Assembly: GCA_963995505.1 (NCBI GenBank)
Contig: OZ023186.1
Coordinates: forward strand, 17,181,570 to 17,245,569
DNA: 64,000 nucleotides
Source of the DNA: Hypericum androsaemum
Taxonomy: Eukaryota > Streptophyta > Magnoliopsida > Malpighiales > Hypericaceae
Reading direction: 5' to 3'
Below the pieces are notes generated by a model. It ran no database searches and was not told the DNA's origin. It worked only from the letters and a program-made list of their open reading frames with translations. How positions within the stretch are numbered: the stretch's first letter is position 1; the number at the start of each line of letters is the position of its first letter. Made by a program: the position numbers and the translations under genes. Positions 60,801-64,000 of this stretch are shown here, one piece after another.

Positions 60801-61271
60801 GCAAAAGACGTGCTTCTACCGTTCTGTAAGTTTCGAGTTACTTGGAATTGTTGGATGAAATCAACAGCTTACATTGTAGAAATTGGTTAGCTCACATTAT
60901 CTCATCTGTGTTTATTTATGTCAGATACGCCCGGTGCACCTGTCGGGCCGATGCTCGACCTTGATCGATTGCTAGGATCTCCGGAACGAGTTAGAAACTC
61001 CAGAAGGATTGATTTCTTACTGTTGGTAAGTAATGGACATGCCTCTGGCGCTTTTCCTGCCTCCAAACTTTTGTTCTGATCAATATAACCTTTGCTGCTA
61101 ATGTCACAGGAACCCCCTGCGAGGCAGCACCCCGATGACACCTCGTCTCTAGTGTCCTACTTCGACGATGCTGCAGATCGGATGCTCCTTGAGCACACCT
61201 CGGACCCGAGTGAGGTATTATCCACTTCGGACAATGCCAGCGCAGGTTTGTCCCTCTCCCTCGCAGGGTGA
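57867..61271 (+). CDS. CC-NBS-LRR disease-resistance protein (RPS2/RFL1-like)
   Basis: Intracellular immune receptor. Exons 57867-60825, 60925-61025 and 61110-61271 give 1073 residues. An in-frame upstream ATG exists at 57798. The order is: a coiled-coil N-terminus; P-loop GIYGMGGIGKTTL (about 165); RNBS-A-like; kinase-2 VLLIFDNLW (about 245); RNBS-B KMILTTRS; GLPL motif CNGLPLQLDTVAGSL (about 328); RNBS-D LCFLYCALFP; then VEMNDLTRDMAL (about 455). Leucine-rich repeats follow to about residue 985. The Trp ending kinase-2 marks the non-TIR class. The usual Met-His-Asp reads Met-Asn-Asp. The last two exons give a Ser/Asp-rich tail (TPGAPVGPMLDLDRLLGSPE); if unspliced, the protein ends ...YIVEIG at 60890. 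Confidence 0.9.
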
Positions 61272-64000
61272 AAGGTGGAGTTCACATCTTATAACGCCAT
61301 ACCCGACCGGGCTCGAAGATTACAGGCTCAAATAATGATCGGTCAATCTGAAGATGGAAGAAACAGGTAGCATCAACTTTGATCAGGAGTTGCTTCTGTT
61401 CCACAGATTAGATCTATTCTTTAAGAACAAAGGGGTTAGTCTTGAAACTTTCAAGCAGGAGAAACCAATCACTGCTTTGTTGATTTATTACAACTAATCG
61501 TTCTTGTTTCTTTTGGATGTTCAAGATCAAAGCTAACCCGAAAATCGTTTGGAGTGAACTGCTCTATGTCTGATTCTCGAACCATCATCAAACATTGCTT
61601 GCAAGTTCATTTTCTATGCGGCTGCATTTCGGAGAGCAAGTAGCCAGGTATTCCTAGTCTTTTGGGTTGAAAGCACATGCTACTCGTTGAGCCGACTAAT
61701 ATTTTTTTTAGGTAAAATTTTTAATGTTCTTTTAACAAATGTTTAACATTATTGTTTTCTCTAAAATTTTAAGTCAATATCTATTAATTAAGCTATAAAA
61801 ACTATTTGCCATATGTTGGTAGGTTATACTCTCTTTTGGACCAAAGTGTGATCAGAAACGGATCTAAACGTTTGGACCGATATTTGCAGATTTCCAACCT
61901 GTTCAAAGCCTTAAAAGGTATGCGATGGTATTTTTTTGTGTTCAACTTTCCAACAATTCTCTCTTTATCAACCTTAACCAAGTTGTATTTATTGTTTTAA
62001 AAACTGTGGTCTGACCGATACGTGAAATTAATCCCGGATTTTTGTCTAAAAGCTTAGATAGTGGTTCGATCGCTAGAAATCCGGTCATAGCACTCAGTCA
62101 GACACCTCCTGGTGACCCGGTTTGTCCGAAAAAATTAATGTTTATTTTTCCATTTTATCCGATTAAATACAAACCAACACCTCCACTTCTACACTCGGAG
62201 AGTGTACATCACATTTGGATCACAATAAATTTATATTTTAATAATTCTCGATAATATGTTAATATGTTAAATAAGAAAACTTGTATCATCATCTTCATAT
62301 ATTTCTAGACTTGATAAATTAGTGTTGAAAACTTTGTTTGGATAAACTGTATACCAAAGTTGTTGAATATTTCAAATTATTTGGTATTTTATCATATTAT
62401 GCTAAATTAAATTTATTTTCACCTTATTTAGTAATTATTTGTATAACAAGAAAAAGTTTCGGGCGGCCCAACCAGGTGGACTGGGTGAATCGAAAAATTA
62501 AAAATTTTCGGGTCACCTCCCAATTCAGTTTTAAAAACATTGGTTGTATTTTCAAAATTCCACTTCAAACCTTTGATTAAGTTGGTTATATTACAGGTGT
62601 GGTCAGAGACTTCTCATTCGCTCCATTTTACATTATATGTCCGAGAATGGATCAAACAATCAAGAACCGGTTTGCCATACGAGAGATTGGTGGTTGTGGT
62701 GGGCTTATCGTATGTAATTTTTGGGGAAAGCTTACCCTGCTGGGTTTAACTTTTGTATATTCTGTATGTTATGGTGGTTGTTTTTTGAGGAAACAACCAC
62801 CTGTTCTGTCGCCCGAGAACCATTGGCTTGATCACTTGAGAAAGGCAAAATTCCACCAAAATTGTGCAGCCAAGAGTGTCTCTGCCATTTTTTTCAAACT
62901 TCCGATCCGAATCGAACTTGAATTAATCGATGTAGTAGTGCCCGAAGAAAAGCTGATCTAAACCAAAAAAAATGTAGTGCCAAAATTGCATCGAAAGAGT
63001 GAATATTTGATTTCCTAAAGCCTCATATGCTCCTCTGAACCTTCTTATCATCTTCCCGCACTCTCTGTTCTGTTGTCCGTTTGCCTTTCGTTTCGGACAT
63101 CACACAATGTCTTCTTTTGCAGCTTTTTGGGTATCAAGCCAATTATCATACTTTTTAAAAATATTCATTTAAGAATGTAATGAGTTTAAGGCTCACAAAC
63201 GTAAAAAATACTATGAAAGAGTCACCCCTAAAAATTAGTCTGACTAAGAACTTTTAAAAAAAATACTCCGACTTCTTTAATACAACATCATCACATGCAC
63301 GCCGAACAGTTTTACTACGATACCATATACCAAGACATAACATAAAAATGGTAAACAAAGTGAATTTAATACAACATAAAAGAGAAAGTGATCGGGTCCG
63401 GGTCCGACATAAATCTAGAGAACAGCAAAATCTTAACCATCAAATAAACGAAGTCATTTATAGGTTTTCCCTGAGCGCTTGAGCCATGTTTAACTGCTTC
63501 CTAATTATACGTAAATCAAAGTGGTTGATGAGATGAGATGAAATAGTAGAGGCCAAATTACAAATCGGACTATTTCCCATTAACAGAAGCATTCAAATCT
63601 GATAAAGTTCCGTTTTTACACGAGAGCTTCAAGTGAATGATTTTTAGAAGTATTAAGATGGGTTCCTGTACATAACAGTTGCAGAGCCCAACGTCACGGG
63701 CCGCTTCTCTTGTTCGGATTAAGTAGAGAGTGTTGGACTGTGAAAGACTTACTTAGGCTACGTGAGCTCGAGTATCGCACGGACTACTTGCGACTTGCGC
63801 GGGAAAGTTTAGTCCGTGACACTGAGGGCTGGAAATCTACATGGCCATTGTGGGCGGGAAGAGCCTGTCCAAGAAAGTGTAGACACCTCCACCTAACAGA
63901 AGCGCACCACTGAAATACAAGCGAATCGACACATCAGAATTCGGTTCGAGCTCTCAAAGTAATGGAGATCAAGACACTGCATAAGTAGCATCTGTGAAAT
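61272..64000. other. NLR 3' flank and unrecognised DNA
   Basis: About 61272-61700 is probably 3' untranslated. Beyond it, an open frame at 62599-62961 (120 codons) and another at 63710-63913 (67 codons) carry no recognised domain and no convincing splice structure. I see no transposon ends here. The window ends in this region, so a neighbouring gene may start beyond it. Confidence 0.4.

Overview
The window is nuclear DNA of a flowering plant, most likely a eudicot. It has AT-rich intergenic DNA, genes split by GT-AG introns, and many plant-type transposable elements. The genes are of plant families: a clock pseudo-response regulator, an amidase, a mitochondrial enoyl reductase, RAD51B and a coiled-coil NLR. 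The species cannot be named from this sequence. No tRNA, rRNA or CRISPR array was seen.

Layout. 1-9.4 kb is mostly intergenic. It holds a TIR-like element (1019-2168) and a Mutator-like element (4969-6122) carrying an ankyrin-repeat gene fragment. 9.4-21.2 kb is a tandem duplication. Unit 1 (about 11138-16525) has an intact-looking RAD51B gene on the minus strand and a small 82-residue protein gene on the plus strand. Unit 2 (about 16526-21160) has a truncated, frameshifted RAD51B copy and a second copy of the small gene. Later insertions separate the units: a solo Copia LTR in unit 1, and a Pack-MULE with a NIP7 fragment in unit 2 whose empty site survives in unit 1. 21.7-22.2 kb holds a third element with a 9-bp target duplication. 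23.4-31.3 kb is a complete but dead Copia retrotransposon whose 3' LTR is itself interrupted by a 1487-bp TG...CA insertion.

31.3-35 kb holds a long TA microsatellite, a pogo/Emigrant-like element with a transposase tail, an RNase H-like ORF, and a third, diverged member of the small-protein family. 35.5-41.3 kb holds two complete minus-strand genes: mitochondrial 2-enoyl thioester reductase (10 exons, 371 aa) and a secreted amidase-signature protein (5 exons, 536 aa). 42.1-43.5 kb looks like an old LTR. 43.5-50.3 kb is a PRR7/PRR37-type circadian clock gene (10 coding exons, 769 aa) with two G-boxes upstream. 51.9-55.5 kb holds a hAT-like element and a Gag-only non-autonomous Copia element. 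57.8-61.3 kb is a CC-NBS-LRR resistance gene with an unusual MND motif. The rest to 64 kb shows no recognisable gene.

The genes do not form one pathway. The most notable content is the set of gene fragments carried by DNA elements, the RAD51B duplication with decay of one copy, and the uncharacterised small-protein family with three members in 19 kb. Gene models were built by hand from splice sites and remembered family sequences. In the RAD51B, reductase, amidase, PRR and NLR models the exon lengths sum to a multiple of three.
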